This document shows, piece by piece, positions 1 through 7,279 of a stretch of 12,866 bases of DNA. A program made the position numbers and the translations under genes. The stretch lies in assembly GCA_029879945.1 (NCBI GenBank), contig JAOUPJ010000074.1, positions 1 to 12,866 on the forward strand, in the 5' to 3' direction. How positions within the stretch are numbered: position 1 is the stretch's first letter; each line of letters starts with the position of its first letter. The notes under the pieces are model-generated. The model made no database searches, was not told the origin of the DNA, and worked only from the letters and a program-made list of their open reading frames with translations. The stretch comes from Gammaproteobacteria bacterium. Its GTDB lineage: Bacteria; Pseudomonadota; Gammaproteobacteria; S012-40.

Positions 1-720
1 CAAGTCCAATTTGGACCCGATCCCATGGGCCTGTTGCGCAACTATGTACCCGGCAACAAGAAACTACCCATCGCTGTGCGGGTGAGTGGCGATATCAAGA
101 GTGCTTTTGAAAAGGCACCAGAGGGTGTGGCAACCCAAACGCATCTCGGTCAATCGAAGGAAAAAGTCAATGTGATCGTGGTGGCCGATACGGATATGCT
201 AACCGATCGTATGTGGGTCAATGTGCAGAATTTCTTTGGACAAAAACTGATTATCCCTTCTGCCAATAACGATGCCTTTCTTCTCAATGCCGTTGAGAAC
301 CTGGCCGGTAGCAATGACTTGATCAGCCTACGTAGCCGGGATCGCTCTATCAGGCCCTTTACCAAGGTACTGGAATTGAAACAGGAGGCCGAAACGCAGT
401 TTCGTGATACCGAGGCAAAGCTGCAGGAAAAATTGCGTACTGCCGAACGTAAGCTCAATGAGCTGCAACAAAAGAAGGACGGCGGTAATAGCCTGATACT
501 CAGCTCAGAACAACAGGCCGAATTAGAACGCTTTCGCGAGGAGCAAGTCAAAACACGTCGCGAGTTGAGACAAGTCCAGCATGCCCTAGGAAAGAATATT
601 GAAGACTTGGGCAGCTGGCTGAAATTCATCAATATTGCCTTGATGCCTATTTTGATTGTGATCGTGGCCTTGTCCTTCCTCTACTATCGAAATAAACGAT
701 TACGGGAGGCTGAAGCATGA
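1..720 (+). CDS. GldG-family ABC transporter auxiliary protein, 3' part (5' end outside window)
   Basis: The frame is open from base 1 to the TGA at 718-720, so 239 C-terminal residues are visible. The ATG at 25 is internal, because coding continues upstream of it without a stop. Visible order: a globular part with the stretch VVADTDML near residues 60-66 and a following segment NNDAFLLNAVENL that resembles the GldG / ABC_transp_aux family; a charged coiled coil at about residues 126-200; one membrane helix at about 210-230; and a short basic tail (RNKRLREAEA). Family knowledge: these proteins are the extracytoplasmic auxiliary subunit of an uncharacterised ABC exporter first met in gliding motility, but they are common in non-gliding proteobacteria. 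The next gene, DUF4340, starts inside the stop codon, which is the usual arrangement for this transporter. The ATPase and permease genes are expected upstream. The family call is fairly sure; the substrate is unknown. Confidence 0.85.
   Translation, partial: QVQFGPDPMGLLRNYVPGNKKLPIAVRVSGDIKSAFEKAPEGVATQTHLGQSKEKVNVIVVADTDMLTDRMWVNVQNFFGQKLIIPSANNDAFLLNAVENLAGSNDLISLRSRDRSIRPFTKVLELKQEAETQFRDTEAKLQEKLRTAERKLNELQQKKDGGNSLILSSEQQAELERFREEQVKTRRELRQVQHALGKNIEDLGSWLKFINIALMPILIVIVALSFLYYRNKRLREAEA
704..709 (+). promoter_or_regulatory. Ribosome binding site of the DUF4340 gene
   Basis: GGGAGG lies 7 nt before the ATG at 717, inside the last codons of the upstream gene. Together with the ATGA overlap it fixes the start at 717 and points to coupled translation. 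Confidence 0.75.
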
Positions 721-1727
721 ACAAAGGTTTTATTGCGCTGATCTCGTCCATTGCCGTCTTGTTCATCCTGGCTCTGGTACTGAGCAACTCGAATGAGGGT
801 GAGGGCCACAACGAGGCACAGGCACTACTGCCGGCGCTCAAATCCCACATCAATGAAGTCGCCGCTATCGATATTCAGCAAGGTGAAAAAACTCTGCGTT
901 TAAAGAAAAACGGCGAAGCCTGGATAGTAGCAGAGAAACAGTATCCGGCCGACTTCAACAAGATTCGTGCCCTGCTACTGGAATTATTTGAACTGAAAAA
1001 GCTTGAAGCCAAAACGAAAAAGGCAGAAAGCTATGCCAAACTCGGTGTACAAGACATCACAAAAGACTCCCCTGGTAAGCAGATAACAATCGAGGACAAC
1101 ACGGGTACTAGGGTGACCTCTGTTATTCTGGGGAACGACAAACCGGGTATGCCACCCATGCTTTATGCTCGTCTCAAAGACGACCCTCAATCCTGGCTGG
1201 TGAGCGGTCGGGTATCCCTGAACGTGGACTCCTCTCACTGGTTGAACAAGGAGTTAGCCAATGTCAGCCAAGCCGAAATTAAGCGTGTAGAAGTCAGGCA
1301 TCCGAATTCAGCGACTTATTCTATTGCCAAGGAAAAGAAAGAGGATAAGGAATATCTACTCAAGAACAAAGGAAAGTCCAAGGAATTTAAGTCGCAAAAT
1401 GAGGCATTGGGCATTGCCCGTTCTTTGGCATCTTTGAACTTCGCAGACGTGGTCCCAGCAAAAAGCAAAGAATTGAACGAGAAAAATGCCATCGTCAGCC
1501 TATTCGATACCTTCGATGGTTTGCGTGTTCAAATCAAGTCCTACGCAGAGAAAGATCAATATTGGTCTATTTTTTCAGCCAGTAAAACGGATGAGAAGAA
1601 CGTGGACACTGTCGTCCAGCAAAAGATTGACTCGCTCAATAGTAAATGGAAAGACTGGGTCTATCGTGTAGACAACTTCAAGTTCAATGCCTACACCAAG
1701 AAACTGGACGACATAGTAAAGAAGTAG
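717..1727 (+). CDS. DUF4340 domain-containing protein
   Basis: This is a 336-residue protein with an N-terminal membrane anchor (about residues 5-23, GFIALISSIAVLFILALVL) and a large extracytoplasmic part. The start is set by the ATGA overlap with the preceding gene and a GGGAGG site 7 nt upstream. The body matches the DUF4340 pattern: an early WIVAEKQYPAD segment, a helical stretch on leaving/level-of-linkage residues (FELKKLEAKTKKAESYAKLGV), a beta-rich centre with WLVSGR, and a final WVYRVDNFKFNAYTK tail in the usual W-x-Y...F position. Family knowledge: DUF4340 genes sit next to GldG-type auxiliary genes and probably encode another envelope part of the same ABC transporter; no biochemical function is established. 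Lysine is very frequent. The stop lies 4 bp from the stop of the convergent chemoreceptor gene, and no terminator is visible between them. Confidence 0.85.
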   Translation: MNKGFIALISSIAVLFILALVLSNSNEGEGHNEAQALLPALKSHINEVAAIDIQQGEKTLRLKKNGEAWIVAEKQYPADFNKIRALLLELFELKKLEAKTKKAESYAKLGVQDITKDSPGKQITIEDNTGTRVTSVILGNDKPGMPPMLYARLKDDPQSWLVSGRVSLNVDSSHWLNKELANVSQAEIKRVEVRHPNSATYSIAKEKKEDKEYLLKNKGKSKEFKSQNEALGIARSLASLNFADVVPAKSKELNEKNAIVSLFDTFDGLRVQIKSYAEKDQYWSIFSASKTDEKNVDTVVQQKIDSLNSKWKDWVYRVDNFKFNAYTKKLDDIVKK

Positions 1728-1731
1728 AGCG

Positions 1732-3648
1732 CTAGAAATTAAATTCAGCCACGCCGCTTTTCAAGGCCTTGGACATTTCGGCCAATTCCTCAGCGGTGTG
1801 GTTGACTATCGTCGAAGACTCTGTGGTCTTTCTGGACGTCTCGGCAATACTAATAACGTGTCCGTTGATCTGAGTCGCCACTGAGCTTTGCTCCTCAGTT
1901 GAGGCGGCAATCTGGGCACTCATATCGGTAATGAAGCCTATGGAACCACTGATAGTCTGAAAACGCTCTATGGCCATTCGCGCCTCTTCAACCGTCTTGG
2001 CCACGTCCTCCTTGCTCTTACTAAATGCCTTCACGGCATTGTTTGCATGGAGCTGCAAGCCCTCAATCGTATTTCGAATCTCTTTTGTGGAAGACTGGGT
2101 ACGTTGTGCTAAAATTCGTACCTCATCAGCCACCACCGCAAAGCCCCTACCCTGCTCACCCGCACGTGCCGCTTCAATCGCGGCGTTCAGCGCCAGCAAA
2201 TTGGTTTGTTCGGCGATGTCGTCTATCACTTTAATCACGGCACCAATCTCGGTACTACTAGTCGCCACGTCATCCACGATGCGCGATATGGAGCCAATCT
2301 CCGACTCCACATCAGTAATGGAGCTTAGTGTCATCCCCATGCTTTCTTGTCCCTCGGAAGATTGCGACAGTGTTTGTTCCGAAGTTTGCGCAGCTTTTGA
2401 TGTATTGCGAGAAACCTCGTCCACCGAGGCCGACATCTGAGTGATCGCGCTGGATAGACAATCAATTTGCTCTTGCTGATAGCGCATCCCTTTTAAGGAA
2501 TCATTGGATATGCGTGAAAGCTGGTTTGCATTTTCATCCAAAATCGTGGCAGTCTCAGTTATACTGATCAGTCTTTCGCGAAATTTTTTCACCATGGCAT
2601 CAACTGCAGACAACAACTTGCCCACCTCGTCTTTGGAGTTGGCTTCTACCGAACAGCTTAAATCTCCTTCAGCGATTCGCTCCACGACTTTTACTGATTT
2701 AACAATCGGGTTTGTAATCGAACGGGAGATGAAATACGTTAAGGCGATCCCAACCACGATGAGCACGGCTGCCGCACCCAATATCATCATCACACTTTCA
2801 TTGATCCAGTTAATATAGTGACTACGATCAGAGGCCATTCCCACCACACCGATCGCGTTTCCCGAATAGTCATAAATCGTCTCAGCGTAGATCATATAAG
2901 GCGTGGAGCCCAATTTTGTAGGTCTTGGTTTGAACTCTTCTGCCAATACCTGTTCCAGTTCCGACTCCGAGACTAAAAACACATCATCCAGCGTGGATGC
3001 AAAGGGCTTAAAGCCATCTTCCTTCACCAAATGCATGGAAACTTCTGTTCCATGCGCATCTTTAAATTTTTCGAAGAACTCTTTCCCGAGAGACATGCCA
3101 AACTCTACTGAACCAAGGTGCGTCTCCCCGTGATACACAGGCACAACCGCTCGTATCCCCAGTCCAGCAAGTCCCAATTCCAATCCTTGCACCCCCTCAC
3201 CGGAAAGATTTGTTTGTACTACGGTACTTCTAAAACCCGACAAGTCATCCCCATATTTTTCAGGTTTGTGTACACGCAAAAAGGAGACTGCGGGAGGCGT
3301 ATGAATCTGAAATTGTTTGACACCAAACTGTTCTTTCAGATTTTCAAATCCCACCTGTAACATGCTTAACATCGCATTCCGGTCGCCTCGGGAAAAGGCA
3401 GACTGGAACTGGGGGAGACTCGAAACCATTACAGAAAGCGCGTGGGCCATACGCGCTTCATTCTCGATTGAGTTTGTAAAACTAACGAACTTGGTGTGTA
3501 AGTCATCGGCTTCCGCCTTACTCACTAGCTCCATCATATTTTTCACACTGAGTGAAGCGACACCCACAGTGATCACCAACATGGCAACGCCAACCATCGC
3601 GATTAGACGGAATTGAATTCGGGTGCGAAAATAATTGAATGGATTCAT
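1732..3648 (-). CDS. Methyl-accepting chemotaxis protein with dCache-type sensor
   Basis: The 638-residue receptor has transmembrane helix 1 at about residues 13-35, a periplasmic sensor at 36-282, helix 2 at about 283-306, a HAMP domain at about 307-360 and a long cytoplasmic signalling coiled coil to the end. The sensor carries FLRVHKPEKYGDDLSGFR and a following GLELGLAGLGIRAVVPV stretch, typical of the dCache_3 (double sensory) family. The conserved hairpin tip is at about 475-511 (IAEQTNLLALNAAIEAARA followed by GEQGRGFAVVADEVR), which binds CheA and CheW in this family. The protein ends in VAEFNF, with no NWETF-like tail for tethering CheR/CheB. The ligand cannot be read from sequence. 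The ATG at 3648 has only a weak upstream ribosome site, but it is the natural start, placing a short basic cytoplasmic tail before helix 1. It is a lone receptor gene; no che genes are in the window. Confidence 0.95.
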   Translation of the reverse strand: MNPFNYFRTRIQFRLIAMVGVAMLVITVGVASLSVKNMMELVSKAEADDLHTKFVSFTNSIENEARMAHALSVMVSSLPQFQSAFSRGDRNAMLSMLQVGFENLKEQFGVKQFQIHTPPAVSFLRVHKPEKYGDDLSGFRSTVVQTNLSGEGVQGLELGLAGLGIRAVVPVYHGETHLGSVEFGMSLGKEFFEKFKDAHGTEVSMHLVKEDGFKPFASTLDDVFLVSESELEQVLAEEFKPRPTKLGSTPYMIYAETIYDYSGNAIGVVGMASDRSHYINWINESVMMILGAAAVLIVVGIALTYFISRSITNPIVKSVKVVERIAEGDLSCSVEANSKDEVGKLLSAVDAMVKKFRERLISITETATILDENANQLSRISNDSLKGMRYQQEQIDCLSSAITQMSASVDEVSRNTSKAAQTSEQTLSQSSEGQESMGMTLSSITDVESEIGSISRIVDDVATSSTEIGAVIKVIDDIAEQTNLLALNAAIEAARAGEQGRGFAVVADEVRILAQRTQSSTKEIRNTIEGLQLHANNAVKAFSKSKEDVAKTVEEARMAIERFQTISGSIGFITDMSAQIAASTEEQSSVATQINGHVISIAETSRKTTESSTIVNHTAEELAEMSKALKSGVAEFNF

Positions 3649-3693
3649 ATTGCTACCAAGATAACCGGGGGGACAAACCTACACATCACTTAT

Positions 3694-3720
3694 TAATCGT
3701 ACAATTACCGGAGTAATTTA
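3694..3720 (-). promoter_or_regulatory. Weak sigma-28-like promoter candidate for the chemoreceptor gene
   Basis: On the minus strand TAAA (3720-3717), a 15-nt spacer and TACGATTA (3701-3694) resemble the flagellar sigma factor consensus TAAA-N15-GCCGATAA. The -35 part is exact and the spacing is exact, but only 5 of 8 bases match in the -10 part. Chemoreceptor genes are often in the FliA regulon, which makes the site plausible. It would give a leader of about 40 nt. Confidence 0.25.
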
Positions 3721-4012
3721 GTAGTTTATAATTTAATTATTTTTATCCGGGTCTAAGAGGTATTACTAGTGAGTAACAGTTCAAACTTTGGCCACTAGTC
3801 CAATAGTACTAAGCCAGTCCTGGTTTACACTTTTCCTTGGGATTTTTACTGAAACTCCCGGCGTAGAAACCGAAATGGAAAACCCTCCAAAAAATCGATT
3901 TTATTTATCTTATATATCATATAGTTACAATATACTCCCAAACTCCCCAGGGCGAGTCTCAAGAATGTGACGGGGTTAACTGACCCAGCGCACACTTCTG
4001 TAAACAAAGGGA

Positions 4013-4039
4013 TTAATACCTTGTGTTTTGATCCGATAA
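4013..4039 (+). promoter_or_regulatory. Sigma-28 (FliA)-like promoter candidate for the rhodanese-cyclase operon
   Basis: TTAA (4013-4016), exactly 15 nt, then TCCGATAA (4032-4039) match the flagellar sigma-28 consensus TAAA-N15-GCCGATAA at 3 of 4 and 7 of 8 positions. Transcription would start about 7 nt downstream, leaving a leader of roughly 27 nt before the ATG at 4074. No comparably good sigma-70 pair was found next to this start. The assignment is by eye only. Confidence 0.45.
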
Positions 4040-4073
4040 AAATAGGGAATTAAAAAATTTGGGTTATAACAAT

Positions 4074-4526
4074 ATGCATCAAAAAGTAATAAACACACTA
4101 CTGATAGTGCTGATGGGCACCGTCTTGATCCATCCAGCCTCTGCCAGTTCCAAAAAGGAGTTACAACCCGAATCCACACCCGGTGCAGTAACCATTTTGG
4201 CAGAGCAGATGTTAGGCATGATGGAAAAAGACCAGTCTCTAGTTGTTGTCGATGCCCGCGTTTTGAAAGGACGAAAAAAAGGCTACATCGAAAACTCGAT
4301 ACACCTTCCAGACATTGAGACCAATTGCGACAGTCTTGCCAAGATCGAGACGAATGTGGATAAACCCATGGTCTTTTATTGTTCTTCCAATACCTGTGGG
4401 CGCAGCCTGAATGCCGTTAAAAAGGCAATCTCTTGTGGCTACAAACAAGTCTATTGGTTCCGGGGTGGGTTTAAAGAGTGGAAAGCTAAGGGCTACCCAT
4501 ATAAGGCGTGGATCGCCAAAAAATGA
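4074..4526 (+). CDS. Exported rhodanese-like domain protein
   Basis: The product has 150 residues. I start it at the ATG at 4074 because it opens a clean Sec signal peptide (MHQK, hydrophobic core to about residue 20, likely cut after PASA near residue 24); the frame extends 5 codons further to a TTG, but that start adds nothing. The mature part is one rhodanese fold: VVVDARVLKGRKKGYIENS (central strand and the I/ENS-H motif) and the active loop FYCSSNTCGRS with candidate catalytic Cys103, a second Cys108 and Arg110, then a closing GYKQVYWFRGGFKEWKAKGYP. Family knowledge: rhodaneses carry or transfer sulfane sulfur on the loop cysteine; some are only binding modules. The extra cysteine in the loop is usual for this Y-C-x4-C subgroup. 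It should act in the periplasm. Its stop overlaps the start of the diguanylate cyclase, so the two are co-translated. The physiological substrate is unknown. Confidence 0.85.
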   Translation: MHQKVINTLLIVLMGTVLIHPASASSKKELQPESTPGAVTILAEQMLGMMEKDQSLVVVDARVLKGRKKGYIENSIHLPDIETNCDSLAKIETNVDKPMVFYCSSNTCGRSLNAVKKAISCGYKQVYWFRGGFKEWKAKGYPYKAWIAKK

Positions 4527-6154
4527 TTCACCGCCCCTCCATGAGATGGACTTTATCCATCGTGGTTATTCTGATGGGCTCGCTCGCCATTAGCTTGTCT
4601 TATTTTGTGGGTGAAATCTATATTGATACCAGCCTCAAACATGAACGCGCCACGATCGAATCGATCACTAAAAAACAATCCGACTACAATCTGAAAAAAC
4701 TGCATTCCGAGCTGGTGGATCTCGGATTCGGATTGCAGAGCGAAACCGATTACCCCACCTTGATCAACAAAATAGACAAGATCTCAATGCGGGGGCTATT
4801 GGAAAAACAATTTGAACGCAGTTTATCTGAAGAAAACCTGGTACGTTTACAACATCTAGCTCTGTTTGATAAAGAGCTAAACACCTTGGCGGCAGTAAGT
4901 AATAGTAATGATGCGGCAGACCGGATCTGTAACGTGATTCCGAACTTGGCCAGAGAACGCGCTCAACTCAACACCATACGCACCATAGGTGGTCTATGTA
5001 AAGGGCCCTCCAGTGTCTACTATTCGATTCTCATCCCGGTGGGTGGCCTAAAACCCGTCGGATACTTTCAGCTAAGCAGCGATCCTGCTATCGCCCTGGA
5101 ACGCATATCTGAAATACTCAATGTACCGATAAAGATAACGCCTATACTCGATACCAATCGTTTTTTCGCATCACGCGATACACTTCAGCAGAAGATTCTC
5201 ACCTCGCATACCAAATTAGCAAGTATAAGCGATAAAGAAGTATTGGAGCTTGAAGTGGCACAAGATATCACCCCCTTAGTCGACTCGCTCAGCGACACCC
5301 GAAATCAGCTCCTGGTCGCGTCAGCGATTGTAACAGTATTTGCCGTAATTTTTGCTCTCTACTGGTTGCAGAAAAGCACGATAAAGCCTATTCGGGATTT
5401 GGCGGACACCCTACGTCGTGTACGTAGAGACAGAAATTTTCTGGGAGAAGAAGTGAAGTTGGCAGGTAGTCTTGAAATCCGAGAACTGACTAAAGATTTC
5501 AACACTATGACGACACAGCTAAACGTGATGTATCAAGCGATGGATCAACTCGCCCATACGGACACCCTTACCAAGCTCCCCAATCGATTGGAACTGCAGG
5601 AGCGACTACGCCTGATGATACGCCAATCAGTCAATCGTGACGCACCCTTCGCCCTGTTTCTTATCGACTTGGATCGCTTTAAAAATGTAAACGATACCTT
5701 GGGCCACGAGGTAGGAGACTTGCTGTTACAAGAGGTGGCAAAACGTCTATCCCGTTCTATACGTGAAACGGACGTGTTGTTGCAAATCCGGTCTCCCAGC
5801 ACTCCATCCGATGCCACCGATCTAATCGCCAGATTGGGAGGAGACGAGTTTGCAGCACTGTTTCCTCTAGTCACTACGCGGGAACAAGCGGTGATCATCG
5901 CAAACAATATTGTCAATTCGGTTTCCCAGCCTTTGGAAATTAATGGTCACAAGATAAATGTGGGTGCTAGTATCGGCATCGCCTTCTATCCCGAAAATGG
6001 CGACAATGAAAGAGAGCTTCTACGCAATGCAGATGCGGCCATGTACGACGCCAAACGAAAACGCAAAGGCTACACCATAAGTAACGACCTGGGACTGCCA
6101 CAGCCAGCTTCAGGAAATGCCGAAATCACCACTCTACCCAGATTCAAACACTAG
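4523..6154 (+). CDS. Membrane diguanylate cyclase (HAMP-GGDEF) with periplasmic sensor
   Basis: The 543-residue protein has helix 1 at about 9-29, a periplasmic sensor at 30-261 of no family I recognise, helix 2 at about 262-282, a HAMP domain at about 283-335 and a GGDEF domain at about 340-520. The active-site motif GGDEF (439-443) is intact, with the usual DxLTxLPNR start (348-355) and the ASIGIAFYP end, so it should make cyclic di-GMP from two GTP. The RETD at 414-417 looks like the RxxD inhibitory site but is moved away from GGDEF by about 16 extra residues. The only two cysteines (136 and 159) are both periplasmic. I start at ATG 4523 because it overlaps the rhodanese stop as ATGA; a GTG 15 nt upstream in the same frame is possible but less likely. 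The operon partner suggests that the sensor may respond to something the rhodanese handles; that is inference. Confidence 0.92.
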   Translation: MIHRPSMRWTLSIVVILMGSLAISLSYFVGEIYIDTSLKHERATIESITKKQSDYNLKKLHSELVDLGFGLQSETDYPTLINKIDKISMRGLLEKQFERSLSEENLVRLQHLALFDKELNTLAAVSNSNDAADRICNVIPNLARERAQLNTIRTIGGLCKGPSSVYYSILIPVGGLKPVGYFQLSSDPAIALERISEILNVPIKITPILDTNRFFASRDTLQQKILTSHTKLASISDKEVLELEVAQDITPLVDSLSDTRNQLLVASAIVTVFAVIFALYWLQKSTIKPIRDLADTLRRVRRDRNFLGEEVKLAGSLEIRELTKDFNTMTTQLNVMYQAMDQLAHTDTLTKLPNRLELQERLRLMIRQSVNRDAPFALFLIDLDRFKNVNDTLGHEVGDLLLQEVAKRLSRSIRETDVLLQIRSPSTPSDATDLIARLGGDEFAALFPLVTTREQAVIIANNIVNSVSQPLEINGHKINVGASIGIAFYPENGDNERELLRNADAAMYDAKRKRKGYTISNDLGLPQPASGNAEITTLPRFKH

Positions 6155-6250
6155 AATCTTTCTTATCGCACTCATCCTACCCCATCAATATACAATGCTA
6201 CTGTAACTATTGGGATGTTTCCGATTCTAATAAGTCGTTACAATTTGTGG

Positions 6251-6267
6251 CACGTGATATTCACGTG
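6251..6267. repeat. Perfect palindrome 1 upstream of msrA (possible operator)
   Basis: CACGTGA-TAT-TCACGTG has 7-bp perfect arms around 3 nt. It overlaps the -35 element of the candidate msrA promoter, and alternatively would sit exactly in the 17-bp spacer of a second candidate (TTGTGG ... AACAAT). I cannot assign it to a known regulator. Confidence 0.55.
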
Positions 6268-6288
6268 AACAATCGCGACTAGGATACT
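6260..6288 (+). promoter_or_regulatory. Candidate sigma-70 promoter of msrA
   Basis: TTCACG (6260-6265), 17 nt, GATACT (6283-6288): 4 of 6 matches in each hexamer at ideal spacing. Transcription would start near 6295, which favours translation from the ATG at 6319 rather than 6301. Each hexamer lies in one of the two palindromes, the layout expected for repression. Confidence 0.4.
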
Positions 6289-6295
6289 ATCCTAG
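6279..6295. repeat. Perfect palindrome 2 upstream of msrA (possible operator)
   Basis: CTAGGATA-C-TATCCTAG has 8-bp perfect arms around one base and covers the -10 candidate and the expected transcription start. Its sequence differs from palindrome 1, so the two may bind different regulators. Confidence 0.55.
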
Positions 6296-6318
6296 AGCTT
6301 ATGTGGAGCAAGACCATC

Positions 6319-6909
6319 ATGATAACCCGTTATTTTTATTTGACATTTCTCCTTTTTGTCCTGATTACCCCTAACGCCCATGCAGCCAAGGCCTATTTTG
6401 CGGGGGGTTGTTTCTGGTGCATGGAATCAGATTTTGAAAAGGTAAAAGGTGTTTCACAAGTGATTTCCGGTTTTACCGGAGGAACACTTAAAAACCCCAC
6501 TTATAATGGAAATCACCAGGGTCACTACGAGGCCGTGGAAGTAATCTATGACCCAAAAATGGTGAGCTATCAGGGTCTACTCGATCATTACTGGAAAAAT
6601 ATTGATCCTTTCGATGACCGTGGGCAGTTCTGCGATAAAGGACACAGCTATCTCAGCGCTATTTTTGTTTCCAACATAGAAGAGCGGAAGCTGGCCGAAT
6701 CGTCACGTGAAAAGGTGATACAGCAGTTTCCCGGCAAAAAGGTGGTCACACCCATACTGGAAACATCCACCTTCTACCCCATCGCTGGGGACGAGAGTTA
6801 CCATCAGGATTTCTACAAAAATAATTCGGTACGATACAACTTCTATCGATGGAATTGCGGACGCGATCAAAGGCTAGAAGAAATCTGGGGAAAACGGGTT
6901 AAGCATTAG
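6319..6909 (+). CDS. msrA: Exported peptide-methionine (S)-S-oxide reductase MsrA
   Basis: The 196-residue enzyme reduces the S form of methionine sulfoxide in proteins. Residues 1-22 form a signal peptide (MITRYFYLTFLLFVLITPNA, cut near AHA), so it should repair periplasmic proteins. The mature part begins KAYFAGGCFWC, with catalytic Cys31 and a second cysteine at 34. Other family marks are GHYEAVEV, the FCDKG cysteine (105), FYP...YHQD and the late NCGRDQR cysteine (180), candidates for the recycling disulfides. Start choice: ATG 6319 has GGAG 10 nt upstream and fits the promoter candidate; ATG 6301 in the same frame would add six residues (MWSKTI) and has no good ribosome site. The 3' end overlaps the convergent transporter gene by 11 bp. 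An exported MsrA needs an electron donor across the membrane, which is not encoded here. The family call is very sure; the exact start is less so. Confidence 0.93.
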   Translation: MITRYFYLTFLLFVLITPNAHAAKAYFAGGCFWCMESDFEKVKGVSQVISGFTGGTLKNPTYNGNHQGHYEAVEVIYDPKMVSYQGLLDHYWKNIDPFDDRGQFCDKGHSYLSAIFVSNIEERKLAESSREKVIQQFPGKKVVTPILETSTFYPIAGDESYHQDFYKNNSVRYNFYRWNCGRDQRLEEIWGKRVKH

Positions 6910-7273
6910 CCCCTTTTGCAATAACGAAAACGCCACTAATGATCAAGATGACGCCCAGTATCTTATATAGATTGAGTGTTTCGTTAAAGAAGTAGACGGC
7001 AAAAAAGAAGCTCAACACATAGGAAATTGACATCATCGGGTAGATGTAGCTGTAATCATATTTACCCAAAAGGTACATCCAAAAAACCGAAGCGACAATG
7101 TAGAGACAAATCCCTAGCAACATAGCAGGGGCAAACAATACATTCGAAATATTTGCAAGCAATGACTGTTCTGAATTGAACAGGCCACCATTTTTATCGA
7201 TGGCCAGTTTCCACAAGACTTGCGAAAAAACGATCAGGAAGGCACACATAAGTGCGTAGGCAATGGCTTTCAG
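6899..7273 (-). CDS. Small four-helix SMR/EamA-like transporter, probable CTG start
   Basis: The product has 124 residues if it starts at CTG 7273, or 116 from the first ATG (7249). Four hydrophobic segments are visible: about 3-20, 42-66, 72-94 and 99-119. The marks FSQVLWKLA in helix 1, YSYIYPMMSISYVLS in helix 3 and GVILIISGVFVIAKG in helix 4 fit the half-size EamA/ArnE-like branch of the drug/metabolite transporter superfamily. The membrane-embedded Glu of EmrE in helix 1 is not present (the spot reads S-Q), which argues against a classical multidrug exporter; a lipid-linked sugar flippase subunit is one alternative. The ATG at 7249 would cut off the first half of helix 1 and has no ribosome site, whereas CTG 7273 has AGGAGG 6 nt upstream and yields the usual family N-terminus (M-KAIAYALMCAFL). 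The substrate is unknown. It overlaps msrA tail to tail by 11 bp. Confidence 0.8.
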   Translation of the reverse strand: MKAIAYALMCAFLIVFSQVLWKLAIDKNGGLFNSEQSLLANISNVLFAPAMLLGICLYIVASVFWMYLLGKYDYSYIYPMMSISYVLSFFFAVYFFNETLNLYKILGVILIISGVFVIAKGANA

Positions 7274-7279
7274 TTCGCG

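Larger units (their letters stand above)
3649..4073. other. Divergent intergenic control region, no gene seen
   Basis: This 425-bp AT-rich stretch separates the minus-strand chemoreceptor from the plus-strand rhodanese operon. I see no convincing coding potential; the only open frame of note (from 3788) needs a TTG start and has no ribosome site. It holds a sigma-28-like candidate on each strand (3694-3720 minus, 4013-4039 plus) and a perfect inverted repeat AATTAC-CGGA-GTAATT at 3703-3718. No small RNA can be asserted. Confidence 0.6.

Noticed and set aside
1970..2440. 156-codon plus-strand frame inside the chemoreceptor gene
   Set aside because: It is the antisense of the conserved signalling coiled coil, whose low-complexity codons leave long open frames opposite.
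3788..3970. Open frame of 60 codons in the divergent intergenic region
   Set aside because: It needs a TTG start, has no ribosome site and shows no recognisable motif; composition is that of AT-rich intergenic DNA.
4059..4073. Five-codon upstream extension of the rhodanese gene to a TTG
   Set aside because: The ATG at 4074 gives a normal signal peptide; the TTG start would overlap the short leader and adds no conserved residues.
4508..4522. GTG start for the diguanylate cyclase
   Set aside because: The ATG at 4523 forms the ATGA overlap with the rhodanese stop, a common coupled start; the GTG has no clear advantage.
6202..6242. TGTAAC ... GTTACA inverted repeat after the cyclase gene, considered as a terminator
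   Set aside because: The arms are only 6 bp, the loop is about 29 nt and no T-run follows, so it cannot be called a terminator.
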